From positions 328,556 to 392,555 of the forward strand of contig QPMI01000483.1 of NCBI GenBank assembly GCA_004431415.1: 64,000 bases of DNA. Direction: 5' to 3'. Made by a program: the position numbers and the translations under genes. This stretch comes from Cyanophora paradoxa. Taxonomy: Eukaryota > Glaucocystophyceae > Cyanophorales > Cyanophoraceae. Positions 12,101-23,200 of this stretch are shown one piece after another (the stretch's first letter is position 1; every line of letters starts with the position of its first letter). Under the pieces are notes generated by a model, which was not told where the DNA came from, made no database searches, and was given only the letters and a program-made list of their open reading frames with translations.

Positions 12101-12805
12101 GGCAGACGGAGCAGTCCGCCTCCGAGGGCGGCCTCCTCCTGCGCGACACCATCGACCAGGCGATCGGCAACTACAGCTACAACCCGTACCCCTACACCCT
12201 CGCCCTCCTCCGCTGCCAGTCCTACTCCTCGGGCGTCTACTCGAGCCTCTGGTCCGACGTCTCCTGCGCCTTTGACGCCGCCGCCGGCGCCTTCATCCCG
12301 TGCTCCTTCAACCGCACGGCCTGCAGCCTGCGCCCGCCGAGGGACCCGAACGCGTACGGGTGCGAGCTGCACACCTTCTCGAACACGACGCTGTCGGTGA
12401 AGGAGGACCTGGGCCCGGCGTTCGGGGCGATCGCCCCCTCGAGCTCGTGGTCCGGGGCGCTCGCCGGCCTCTGCGCCAACGCCACCTACTCGGGCTGCGT
12501 CCCCTTCGCGGACGCGGTGAAGGCCTCGGTGGGGGACGCCCTCTACTCGGACCCCTCGGGCTCGCGCATGGAGGCGCTGCAGTTCGCGGCGCAGGCGGCC
12601 CGCCAGCGCGGCGTCGCCCGCTTCCACATCTCCCTCAACCAGATCGCCTACCAGCTCTCCGACACCTTCACCTGGGCCGCCAACGCCACCAGCTGCGACT
12701 GGCCCTGCGGCCTCACCACCGCCTCAACCACCTGCGGCGGCCGCTCCGGGCCCAACCTCTACTCCTCCGTCTTCACCATCTCCTACGGCTGCTAGGCCAG
12801 CGGGC
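9171..12805 (+). repeat. right arm of the large inverted repeat
   Basis: This 3,635-bp arm is the mirror of 3670-7289. The spacer between the arms is 1,881 bp (7290-9170) and unique. The arm contains a complete gene plus about 255 bp of upstream DNA, so the presumed promoter was duplicated with it. Confidence 0.95.
9427..12795 (+). CDS. secreted multi-domain protein: IPT/TIG repeats, two CUB-like domains, Cys-rich tail
   Basis: ATG at 9427 opens a classic signal peptide (RLLRAALLAASLSIFCSSCA) whose exon ends at a GT donor. Later exons splice in phase to give IPT/TIG domains (GISPADGPLAGG..VTLTG at about 10160; ITRVEPTRGPLHGNYTVTITG at about 10485; a third at about 11790, SVVPKEGPLRGGNVVTLYG). 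CUB-like segments lie at 11010-11370 (YCTWVLAP ... FLDIYS ... FVFTSDAADEGAGF) and 11440-11770 (LTIYDGDS). The C-terminal 250 residues are rich in Cys and N-glycosylation sequons and end SYGC. Introns of 50-65 nt end in CGCAG with TGAC nearby. The domain set implies a cell-surface or secreted adhesion/recognition protein; the ligand is unknown. Recently duplicated: the left copy at 3680-7041 is frameshifted. Confidence 0.75.
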
Positions 12806-13451
12806 CCCCCGGCATGCCTCTCCGACACGAGCGCCTCATCTGCAGGGGCGCCATTGTGCTTGATTGTAGACAGCATCCCATACGTTTTCCTCGAGCGCGC
12901 GCCGCAGTTCAGTACGTCCCTGCCCAGATGCTAGTGCAGGCCCGCTGCTGGTTCGATCGCTCCAGAATGATGTACAGAATTCGAAACGTTGAAACCGCCG
13001 ACGTCGATTGTCTTTGACGATGCATATGCTGGTGCAGGCCCGCTGCTGGTTCGCTGCAGGCCCGCTGCTCTCAGGCTCTAGAATGATGTACAGAATTCGA
13101 AACGTTGAAACCGCCGACGTCGATTGTCTTTGACGATGCATATGCTGGTGCATATGCATGCATGCGCATGTCAATGGCCGGCGCGCGCGCGATAGCGAAG
13201 CGGGGACTCCGGGGTCCCGGGAAGGTTCAATCACGGTTGACGTGCCCCCCATATGGCTGCAGCTGCGGCTCGGTCGCGGCTGCGGCTGCACTGGAGCGAG
13301 CCGGCGCCGCTGCAGTCCCCGCCCGCCCCATTCGGTTCCCGAGCCGTCGGACCTTAGATACCTAGGGCCTCTTTCGCAACACCCAGCCCCCGCACCGTCC
13401 CGCGTCGACTCCTCGCAGAGGACGAAGTAGCCCTGTTTCTCTTGAAAATCG
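12796..13451. other. intergenic between palindrome and HYPK
   Basis: Holds the 73-bp direct repeat described separately and short copies of GCAGGCCCGCTGCTGGTTCG near 12936 and 13035. No exon with homology was recognised. The right half is the 3' flank of HYPK. Confidence 0.5.
12964..13152. repeat. two identical 73-bp direct repeat units
   Basis: 12964-13036 and 13080-13152 are identical by eye (start AGAATGATGTACAGAATTCG, end GATGCATATGCTGGTGCA), separated by 43 bp containing two copies of GCAGGCCCGCTGCT. The pair lies 159 bp outside the right palindrome arm. Confidence 0.95.
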
Positions 13452-13905
13452 CTACACCTGTAAGAAGCTCCTGACGGCGGCGGTCACGTCGCCCTTGTGT
13501 TCTCTTATTGCTTGCTCCGCCTCCTGCTTCGTAATCTCCAGCTCGCGCTCCATGAACTCAATGTCATCCTTCTTCACCACCACCGCCGCCAACTCCCGCT
13601 CCCTGCCGGCGATCACACAGCGCCCTGCACGAGGCGAGGCGAGGCGCGCGGCGCGCTGCACCTCGCCTGTGCCTCCAGGTCTTCCGCCGCCGTGATGGAG
13701 CTCATCGCCTGCGGGCGGCGAGCGCGTGGGCGCTGTGCGGCGCGCCAGCGGGTTCGCATGACCCCGCCGAACGCACCTTCCGGACTTTCGCCACATCGAG
13801 CTCCTTCTCCTCGGTGAAATCTGTAACTCGCTCCATGTCGCGCGAGCCCTGCGCCTCCGACTTGGAGCGCTGCTCGGGGGTCTCCTGCTCCTCATCGTCC
13901 GCCAT
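13452..13905 (-). CDS. HYPK: HYPK-like NatA-associated chaperone (UBA domain)
   Basis: A short three-exon gene. Exon 1 carries MERVTDFTEEKELDVAKVRK, the helix found in HYPK just after its acidic start. Exon 2 gives AMSSITAAEDLEAQ. Exon 3 gives ERELAAVVVKKDDIEFM followed by the C-terminal UBA-like domain (TKQEAEQAIREHKGDVTAAV) and stops at 13452. HYPK binds the Naa15/Naa10 N-terminal acetyltransferase at the ribosome and modulates it. The spliced length of about 100 residues fits the family. It is divergent from the TIR gene with a 348-bp gap, so the two may share a promoter region. Confidence 0.88.
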
Positions 13906-14253
13906 CTTTGCGCTGCGCTGGCTAGCTAGCTCCCAGCGGGTTGCCTGCGGGCTGGATGTACCCTGCTATGGGTGTTTTGTTTTATCCGCTCAATCGGGTC
14001 ACGTGTAGATCACCAAAGAAAAACTGGAAACGATAAGGATAAGCAGCTGGATAGGCTCCGGCCGGATTACGGGTAGCTAGGCCTGTGCGGCCGGCTCCGA
14101 CTCGAGCTCGGACGACCGTACGACGGAGTGCGAAGAGCAGCAGGCGCCGGCCTAGGCTGCGAGCAACGGCCGCGGCCGCGCGGCGCGTTCGGGCTCAGCA
14201 GCCTCGTCCGCGTGCCGTGATCCCCTCTGGAGCGCTGATCGTTCGACCGCGCG
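13906..14253. promoter_or_regulatory. shared divergent promoter region (HYPK / TIR gene)
   Basis: This 348-bp gap separates two divergent start codons and has lower GC in its centre (13970-14050). No defined element was recognised; the regulatory role is inferred from position only. Confidence 0.35.
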
Positions 14254-17200
14254 ATGTACAACGTCGAGCCACCCGGAGCCGGCGACCAGCCTCAAGTGGT
14301 CGTCGTCTCCAGCAATGGATATACTCCTCAGCACAGCCCCGACCCGTATGCGGGCTCGCCAGCCGCCGCCAATCTTGCATCCAGCTCCCGCATCCCGGCA
14401 GCGGGGAATAGCCTATCGTCGGCTCGCATGTCTTCGCCGCAGCTCGCGTATTCAGCTGCCAGCGGCACGAACTGGCAGACGAACGGAGCGATCCCGCCTG
14501 TCCAGTTTGCCGGCACCGAGGGTCCGTTGCTGGTCCAGCCGCAACTCCCGGTCCCCACACGAACGACGAGCGCCATAACGCAGAATTACTCCGTGAGCGC
14601 GCCGCCCCCAACCGCGCCTGATGCAGCTTCGGCCCGCCCCGCGCGGCGCCGGCAACGCCGGCCGTTAGGACCTCCGCCAGCTAACGAGCTGCCGCAGGTC
14701 ATGCCGCCGGCGCCAGCTCCTCTCTCATCTTCAATGAAAGCGCCGCAGAAGCACACTGGCGCCCCTGCGATGCAGGTGCGCCGTTTTCGGAAGTCGGAGG
14801 TCGCCACCCGCCGAACACGCCGGTTAGGCCTCGGGCGTGCCGCGCGTCGGATCGAAGCGGGACTACTCGAGCGCACCTCTGCCCGATCCGCGGCCGAGCT
14901 GTCCCATCCAGTACACGGACGCGTGAGCCGTACCGCGCCTCCCGTCGTATTCTGGCGCTGCGACCTGACGCCGGGGCGCGCGCGCAGCTACCTGGGGCAC
15001 AGCCGTGCGGAGGACGTCGGGACCGTGAACTCGCTCCTCGAGGCGCTCAGCCTGCACGGCCTGCGCGTGCGCGGCGCCCCCCGGCGCGGGCCGCCCCGGG
15101 CGTGCGCGAGGCGGGCGGGGCGGCGCAGTGCTCGTACGACCGGGAGCCCGTCGGGATGGACGGCTCCTTCGTGAACTTCGTCCAGTGCGCTCCCCGCCCT
15201 TGGCCCGTCCCTCCGCTCGCGGGGCGAGGCGGCGCGCAGCAAGCAGCACGTGGCGGCAGCGATCGAGGGCGCCGACTGCTTCGTGTGCGTCTGCACGCCG
15301 GGCTTCTTCCGCTCGCCGGCGTGCATCTCGGAGCTGGAGCACGCGCACTGGCTCGGGAAGCACGTCCTGGCGGTGCAGGTCGGGGGCACGACGGCGGAGG
15401 CGGCGGCGGCCTCGGCGGGGGTCGACGCCGGCCGCGTCGCCAAGGCCCTCGGGATCCTCGCCAACGAGGAGGTCGTCCACATGCGCGGCCTCGCCGGTGC
15501 GCGCCCCGCGCCCCGCGCCCTCGCCCTCGAGCTCGGGCTCGGCCGCCCCCGCCGGCGCTCGGCCCCTCACCCGGGGCGCGCAGGCCACGAGTTCGAGCAG
15601 GCAGTGCAGCAGCTCGCGCACGCCATCCGCCCCACTGGCAAGTCCGTCGTCGAGCCCGACGCCAACACGCCCATCAAGCAGCTCGACGTCATGGTCTCGT
15701 GCGCGCTTTTCGCCCCGCTCCCCCGCGCACGCCGCCTCTCCCCCCATTCGCGCGGCAGGTACCGGCGGAAGCAGACGGAGGAGATGAAGGTGGTGTGCAA
15801 GCTGCTGGAGGAGCGCGGCCTCTCCTACTGGGTCGACGTCAACGCCGAGAACGGCATCCTCAAGGGCGTCCAGTGGTGCGCCCGCGCCCGCGCCCCGCCC
15901 CGCGCCGCGCCCCGCGGCTGCACCCGGTCCTGACCGCGCGGGCTCGCAGGGGCAAGGCCATCGCCGGGGCCATTAAGGGCGCCTCCGTGGTGCGCCCGAA
16001 CTCCTCCCCCCATCGCTTTCGCCCGCTCTGCCGCACTTGCTTCACGCTCACGTCGGCTCCCTTCGCAGTTCCTGGTCCTCCTGTCGCGCGGTCCGCGCCG
16101 AGGTGCCGCGAAGGGGGCCCCGGGCGCACCCTCACGCCGGCCGGGGCCCCGCAGACTGGCTGCAGAGCACGTACTGCATCGACGAGTTCGAGTACGCGAT
16201 GGCGCAGCGCAAGCGCGTCGTCGTCGTCGAGCTGGAGCCCATCCCGTGCGCCCCGCGCCGCGCCTCCCCGGACGTCCCCCGCTCAGGCCCCCGCAGGGAG
16301 ATGGACCCCGAGCCGCCGGCGGACGCCACCCCTCAGCAGGCCACGGTGACCGCTGTCGCTGCGCGGCTGCCGCGCTCTGCAGCTCTGCTGACCCCGCGCC
16401 TCGAACCCCCGCCCCCGCATCGTCCCCCGGACAGTTCTACCGGTGCGTGAGGCGGGGCGGTCGCGGTGCACGTGCACGCCCGCGCGCCGGGCCGACGGGG
16501 CGGGGCCGCGCGCAGGCGGCAGAAGATGTGCCTGGACGATATCAACAGCTGGCAGAAGATCATGTTCCCGCAGCTGATGGGCCAAACGGAGGCGACGCTG
16601 GAGGCGGCCAGGGGGAGCCCGGCCTTCATGCAGGCGGCCGGCGAGATGGAGGAAGCCCTCAAGTTCGACGCCGAGACCGCCCGCCTCCACACCCAGCTCA
16701 CGCTCCGCGCCGACAAGTACAAGGAGTCCGCCCGCCCCGCCCCGGCCCGCGCCCGCGCGCCCGCCCCGCGGGGCGCCGCTGACGGCCGCGCGCAGGGCCC
16801 TGGGCTTCGACGTGCAGCAGCGCTGGCTCAACGCCGACGCTGTCGACCTCAAGAAGGTCCCGCGGCCGCCGCCGGCGCGAACGCAAAGGGCGCAGGCCTC
16901 GCGCTCACTCTCTCCCCCCGCGATCCGCGCAGGTGCCCGCGGAGAACCGGGACAAGGCCGAGGGCTTCCTCCTCAGCGGCTTCGCGCTGGAGGAGGCGGC
17001 GACGTGGCTGAAGCGGGAGGGGCACGACCTGGAGGACCGCTCCGTGCTCGCCCGCCTGGGGCGCTTCTTCGCCGCCATCTTCCTCTGCGGCATCTTCCGC
17101 AGCGTGCGCCCCCCCTCCCCCCTCGTCCAGCGCCGGCCTCGCCCCGCAAAGTCCCACGCGCGGGTTCCCGGGCCGAGCAGGTGGGGGCCAGCGGGCCGCA

Positions 17201-20200
17201 GAAGGCCAAGTCGACGGGCCACATGAAGCCGACGCCGGAGCACATCATCCTCGTGAAGCACAGCGTGCGGACCGCGCAGCGGGAGCGCCGCGCGAAGGCC
17301 ACCATCGCGACCATCGTCGCCCTCCGTGCGCCTCGCTCCCGGCGAGGCCGGTTCCCGCGCTCGCGACCCCTCACGGCGCGCGCTCCGCAGTCTTGCTCGC
17401 CGGACTGATCACGGCCATCGTGCTGGCGGTCATCGCTTCGAACCAGAAGACAGAAGCGGAGAAAGCGACGGACGAGGCCAAGAAACAGGAAGCTGTCGCG
17501 AAAGCGCAGCAAGCGGAGGCGGACAGGCAACGGGCGATCGCCCAGGCGCAGCAGGCGGTGGCGGAGGAGCAGCGGCTCCTGGCGGTGCAGCAGCGGCAGG
17601 AGGCGAACGCGAGGGCGACGATCGCGGCGGCGCTGTCGGCCGGCACGGCGGACCCGGAGGCGGCGATGCTCTTCGGCCTGGAGGCGATCTCGCAGGCCGC
17701 CAGCACGGGCTCCGAGGCCCTCGCCCTGGGCGCCCAGAACACCCTCCGCAGCCTCCTCGAGTCCTCCTCGTGCGCCCCGCCCTCCCGCTCTAGCCCCGGC
17801 CGCGGCCGCGCCTTCCGTGGTGCCGACGGCCCCCGCGCAGCGGCGAGTACCTATCGACGGGGCTGGGCGCGAGCGCGGGGCGGCGGACGCTCCTCGCCGA
17901 CTCCACGGGGACGACGTCGATGGCCGAGTTCGTCCAGCTGAACCAGTTCTCCGACGTGCAGGCGCGCCAGCGCTCGCCCCGCCCGCCACATGTGCACCCC
18001 CTCGCCCTCGTTCTGATTCACAGCAGACCTTCACGGCGTTCTCCCCGAGCGGCGCGTACTCGATCATGCTGACCGCCGGCATCGTGAGCCCGAGCACGGA
18101 CGTCTCGACTGGAACCGGCTCTCTCTCCGCCAGCACCCCTGCGGAGGTCTTCCAGGCATGTTGAAGTTCTTTCGTCTCTCCCGGCGCCCTTTGACGTCTC
18201 TGCCTTCGAACCGCAGCTGAAGATCATGGGCCATGTCTTGAACACAGCGAACGAGCTTGTGTATGCTTTCAGGGACACCATCGCTGGGGTGCGCAGACGC
18301 GCTCTTTTGTCTCCTTGCTCCGGATCCCCCATCCGCGCCCGACCGTCTCGGCGCAGCCCGCGAACAAGACGAGCTTCTGGCCTTCGTACATTGGCGCGAC
18401 GCGCGTTCACATTGACGACAATAGCGACGTCTTCATCCACGTCCGGTGCGCTTTCGATTTAAAACAAGGGTCCTCCTGTTTGTTTTCATGCCTCCGCCCA
18501 GGCGCCTAGGCCGCGAAAAGACGCTGTGCCCCGAGAAGTCCCCCGTGTATTACTCGGCGAGCTGCCTTCCGCGCACAACGGGAATCCTGTTCGTCTACTC
18601 GTCGCAGCGTTCCGGCCAGCGGGGTAAGTCAAAGCTGGAGATGCATTTGGCACCAGTTCGGGAGACCTCCATAGCTAGATTTTGACGGCTGTTCCGCGGC
18701 AGGCTGCATGAAGCTCGACGACGGGTCCCGCGTCACGCTCGACGTCTACGATGTCATGGTCGGCTCGGGCTTTGTCGCTGTCGTCGTGGGCGACGACCGC
18801 AACGGCTGGCAGGGTGCGGTAGTTCATGCTCGAGCTCCATTTCAATTTCCTTTCGCATTTCAACCCTCGCTTTTTGCAGGCTGGAACGATCTGGATGGCA
18901 CATACTCTCCTAACATGTATGCTGGCTATGATGATGGGAGAGAAGACGGAGTGCTTGCTGGCGCATCGAAGAGGAAACGCAGCAGCGTTCGAAAGCCAAA
19001 GACAATGCTCCGGCTGTACCGCGGAAAGCAGACCTACGGCGACGCGCCGCCATCTTACCGAGGTAACTGTTCCAAGCGCCCATCGGATTTTACGGCATGC
19101 AATTGCGAGCGCGAACGTGATCATGACGTGCGCAGCCTACATGCCAAACACGCCGGATGCCTGCCACTTCCACTCGGGAACGTGGACCACTGTGGATCTG
19201 AAGGCAGACGACCACTACTCGCGCATCGATTTTTTCGACGGCAGCTCGCCATCGAGAGTGCACTTCGCCGAGGTGCGCGTGCCGTCAATGACGAACTCGC
19301 CCTCTCCGGCCCGCCGCGTTCTGACTTCGGCGTGACGCGCAGTACCCCGACCCCCAGTGCGCCTCTCTTGTGCTGTTGTGATTCAAGTCTTGTTCCAAAA
19401 CGCTTTTTTGATTCGCTCCAGGGCTTTCGCTTTCGCTCGCTCGTCGTGCACGGACTCTACGTCGACGTCGTACTTCGTGATTGCCGCCGTGACCCGCATC
19501 ATCTTCCTGCCCCGCGGCCTGCTGGAATCGACGACTTCGACGGCGGCCGCGATCGAGGCTGCGACGAAGACGATCACCATGGACACCGTGTGCGACGTCA
19601 TTTCCACGATAACGCACGAATGCATCCGTTCCTCGCACCTGGGCAGGATCTTTCAGGTAACCGGACTGCAGCTCTGGCCCGGGGGGGGGGGGGGGGGGGG
19701 GGGAGGGGGGGGGAGGGGGGGAGGGGGGGAGGGGGGGAGGGGGGGAGGGGGGGGGGGAGGGGGGGGAGGGGGCCTGCACGCGCATCTTCCACTACTTACA
19801 ATTTTCGCAGGACAATTTGCGGACGGCCCGTTTTTCGGATGTTGTGCCCGATGATCCGCCGCCTGGGATTTTTCGCAACATCATCACGTACATGATGATG
19901 CAGTTTGCAAGCGTCTCGAGCGTCTCGGTGGCGAGCAGCTGCAAGTACGTCGCCGGAGTCGTTCAGATCGACCGCGTCTTCGAGCCGCACGACCGGCCAA
20001 GCCAGTCCGCGTACTTCCTCTTCGGCGTCCCCATCGCCGACCCCGTCGGCTCCGCCGCGACCGCCAAGCGCACGACGTTCGGGAACCTCGAGAAGGGCTC
20101 CTACTCGTCTCTGACGCCGATGATCCCGTACAAGTGGCTCGACTGGGATGGCAATCAGGTCGACAAGGTCGACGCCCTTGCGTTCGTTCAGCGTTTGAAC

Positions 20201-23200
20201 CCGACCTTCCGCTCCGAGGACCGCAACAACATCTACGCCCGGGACCCCGGTCGGTCTTGTCGGCCGCGGGGGCCGTCGCCGCGGCTTGGGAGTCTCTAAC
20301 ACGGAGCCACCCCCGCAGATCTCATCGTCCTCGATATCGTCAAGATTACGGCTGACGACTTGACGGTGAGCCCGGCGGTGCGGGCAGAGAGCTACTTCCA
20401 TGACGACGCGGCGCCAGGTTGATCCCAAGGACGCCAAGTCCGAGCTGGGGATCGGGGCAGTCGTGCTGCGCAAGGGCGTGGGGGCCCAGACTGAGGAGGG
20501 CATCTGCGTGAGGAATCAGCTCGTCCTCTTCACGCTGGGATCTACGTCCACGCCATACAGCTGGCGGTGTGCTGCTCTGTGCGTTTGATTGTGACGCCGC
20601 TCCCGCTGATCTGCAGAGCGCAGGCGCATCGCGGAGCTGCCCTGCAGCGAGACATTCCACGGGGCGCCAACGGATATGCTCCGGAAGGCTTTCGCTGTGC
20701 GCTGAGTTCGTGTCCTGTGCTCGCAGACCATCCGAACCCCAACCCTAGGCCTGCCGCAGATAAAGCTAATTGGAGCCGGAAGCGGGACGACGTTTGCGGC
20801 CATCGGGCTGCCCCAAGGAAAACTGCAGTTCTACGACATCAGAAACCCCAACGAGCTCTTGACAGCCAGCACGGTCCGCTTAATTTCGAAGTCGCTTCGA
20901 AGGCGCTTCCGCGTCTGTCGCCGATTGTGGGCCCTCGTATGTCGCAGGTTGAAGTTTCTCAGCTTGGTGGCAACATACGCAGCATCGCGCCATCGAATGA
21001 CGGGCAGTATATGATTGTCAGTGATGACAGGGGCTCGTTCGCCCGCGTTCCGTTGCAGGGCGGCAGCTCCGGTTTCCCGGTTCAGAAGCAACTGGTGCGC
21101 CCAATCTCAATCCTGGCGCGCGGATGCTCCAGATGTGACGCACGATCGACCGTCCTCGCAGTGGATATACGACGGTCCCATCAAACCGGCGGCGGAGAGA
21201 GAGTGGATGTTCAACTCGGACATGCTCGACGTCTACCGCTCCTTCGGCGACTACGACACCTTTGGCCCCAGCTCGTGCGCCCCCGCCCGCCCAACGCCCG
21301 TCATCGTTCCGCGGAATCCGAGGTTGATTATAAAACAATTGTGTCGCAGCGGCTTCTTCCTCTCGTCGACGGGCTCGAACGCCGCCTGTCACTTCTTCAT
21401 GGCGGGGCAAATGAAGGCCGTCTACTGGGACATCGAAGCGACCGGTGGACAGGCCTTCTTCGCGGCGATGGGGCTCACCACGCTCGCGAATCGCATGCAC
21501 CTCACCCAAGTGTACAAGGGGCACCACCTGAAGACCTTCCAGCACACCCTGGACAAGACGAAGCGGATCACGAGCTTCACCGAGCTCTGCCCCGAATGCA
21601 ACGACGTGGCCAAGGGCTGGCGGTTCTTCGGCGTCAACCCCGTGACGGGGAGCCTCATCGGGCTGACCGGCTCGGGCGGCTCCTTCTTGGAGGGCGACGG
21701 CAAGGGCTGCAGCTACCCCGCGCAGCTGCGGACGGCGCGCTCGTGGACGTGGCGGACCGACGACGCGGCGCTCCCCTGGAACGCGGCCTCCACCGCCGCG
21801 GCCGGCATCACCGTCTCGGAGCCGTTCGCGCCCTTCGTGAAGACTGTCGCCGAGTTCCGCTGCGACTGGTTCGGCGCGAAGTGCCCGGGCATGCCCCAGG
21901 ACGTCAGGGCGTACCTCAGCGAGAACAAGGGCCCAACCGGCGGCGTTCTGGGCGCGCACGCGATGTACTTCCCGCACCCATCGGAGCACGTGGAGCCGAT
22001 GGCGTTCAGCGCGGACCGGAGCTGGGCCGCGTGCGCCGGCGTCATCTACGCGCTTGACTCTAACGTGCGGAGCGCTGCAGCTGCACGCGGCGCATGCTCG
22101 CGTCGGCGGCGTTCTGACGGCGTCGCATGCGCAGGGCGTGCCGGACGCGACCAAGTCCAAGTCGATCTTCGAGATCCAGCCATCGCTCCGCGAGAAGCTC
22201 CTCCCGGGCGTCGTCACCGTCAACGACGTCCAGCTGCCCTACGTCGCCCTCACCGGTGCCCCCCGATTCCAAAGAGCAGCGCTAGCGCGTCGTGACGGCT
22301 GCTCAGGCGTCGAGCACGCCGCCGCCTTCTCGCCCGACGGCAGCCTCTGCGCCTTCTGCTTCAGCGTGTGCGTGCCAATCCTGCGCATGCGGCGGCCGCT
22401 TTTGCGCAATTCGCGAAGCTTTCACTGCTAACGTGTGACGGCAGGCACGCGATCTCGACGGAGAAGAAGCGCGCGTGGAAGGATTTCTTCATCTACGCGC
22501 CACTCATCGACCCCAAGCAAGTTGGCGACTACGTGCGGCCCGCGTCGGCCCTGGATCCCGCGCTCGATGCTCACGCCCGCTCTCTGGCAGGCCACCGCCG
22601 CGCCTAAGGCGGAGGCCAAGGGCTTCCATACCGTCGTCATCGTCCTCGTCGCGAAGAACTCCGTGCGCCTCCGTCTTTCGACTTGGCGCTCGCATGCGCG
22701 CCCTCGCCTGAGCTGCTGTGCCTATCGCAGGCGGGCGAGTGGGCGACGCTCTCGCACGTCGTGCCAATATGGTGGGGGCGCGACGCGGAGGCGCGGACGT
22801 GCCGCAAGCTCTCGTTCTGGCCGTCGCAGGGCGCCGTCGTGGCCGACCTGAGGTCGATGCTCGGCGTCTTCCCGTACGACGCCGCCAGCGGCGCGCTCCG
22901 GCCGGCCACCGACTCCGTCGGCTTCCCGTTCACCTCCTCCTTCGTGATCCCCGTGCGTCGGCGCTGCCGTCGACCGCCCGGCGCGAGCCGTCGGCACGGA
23001 CGCTCACGCCGTCGCCGCTGCAGGACCTCGTGATTCCCAACCCCGAGGACGACCCGAACGTGGACCCGCCGAAGATGAATCCGGATAGGACGTACCGCGG
23101 CACCCAAGCCGGCTCCCTCCAACGGGACCAGAAAGCCATCCAGGATGGCTACGCCGGTAAATCGGCTGTACATGTCTCTGCATTCCGTGAGGGGCTTGCA

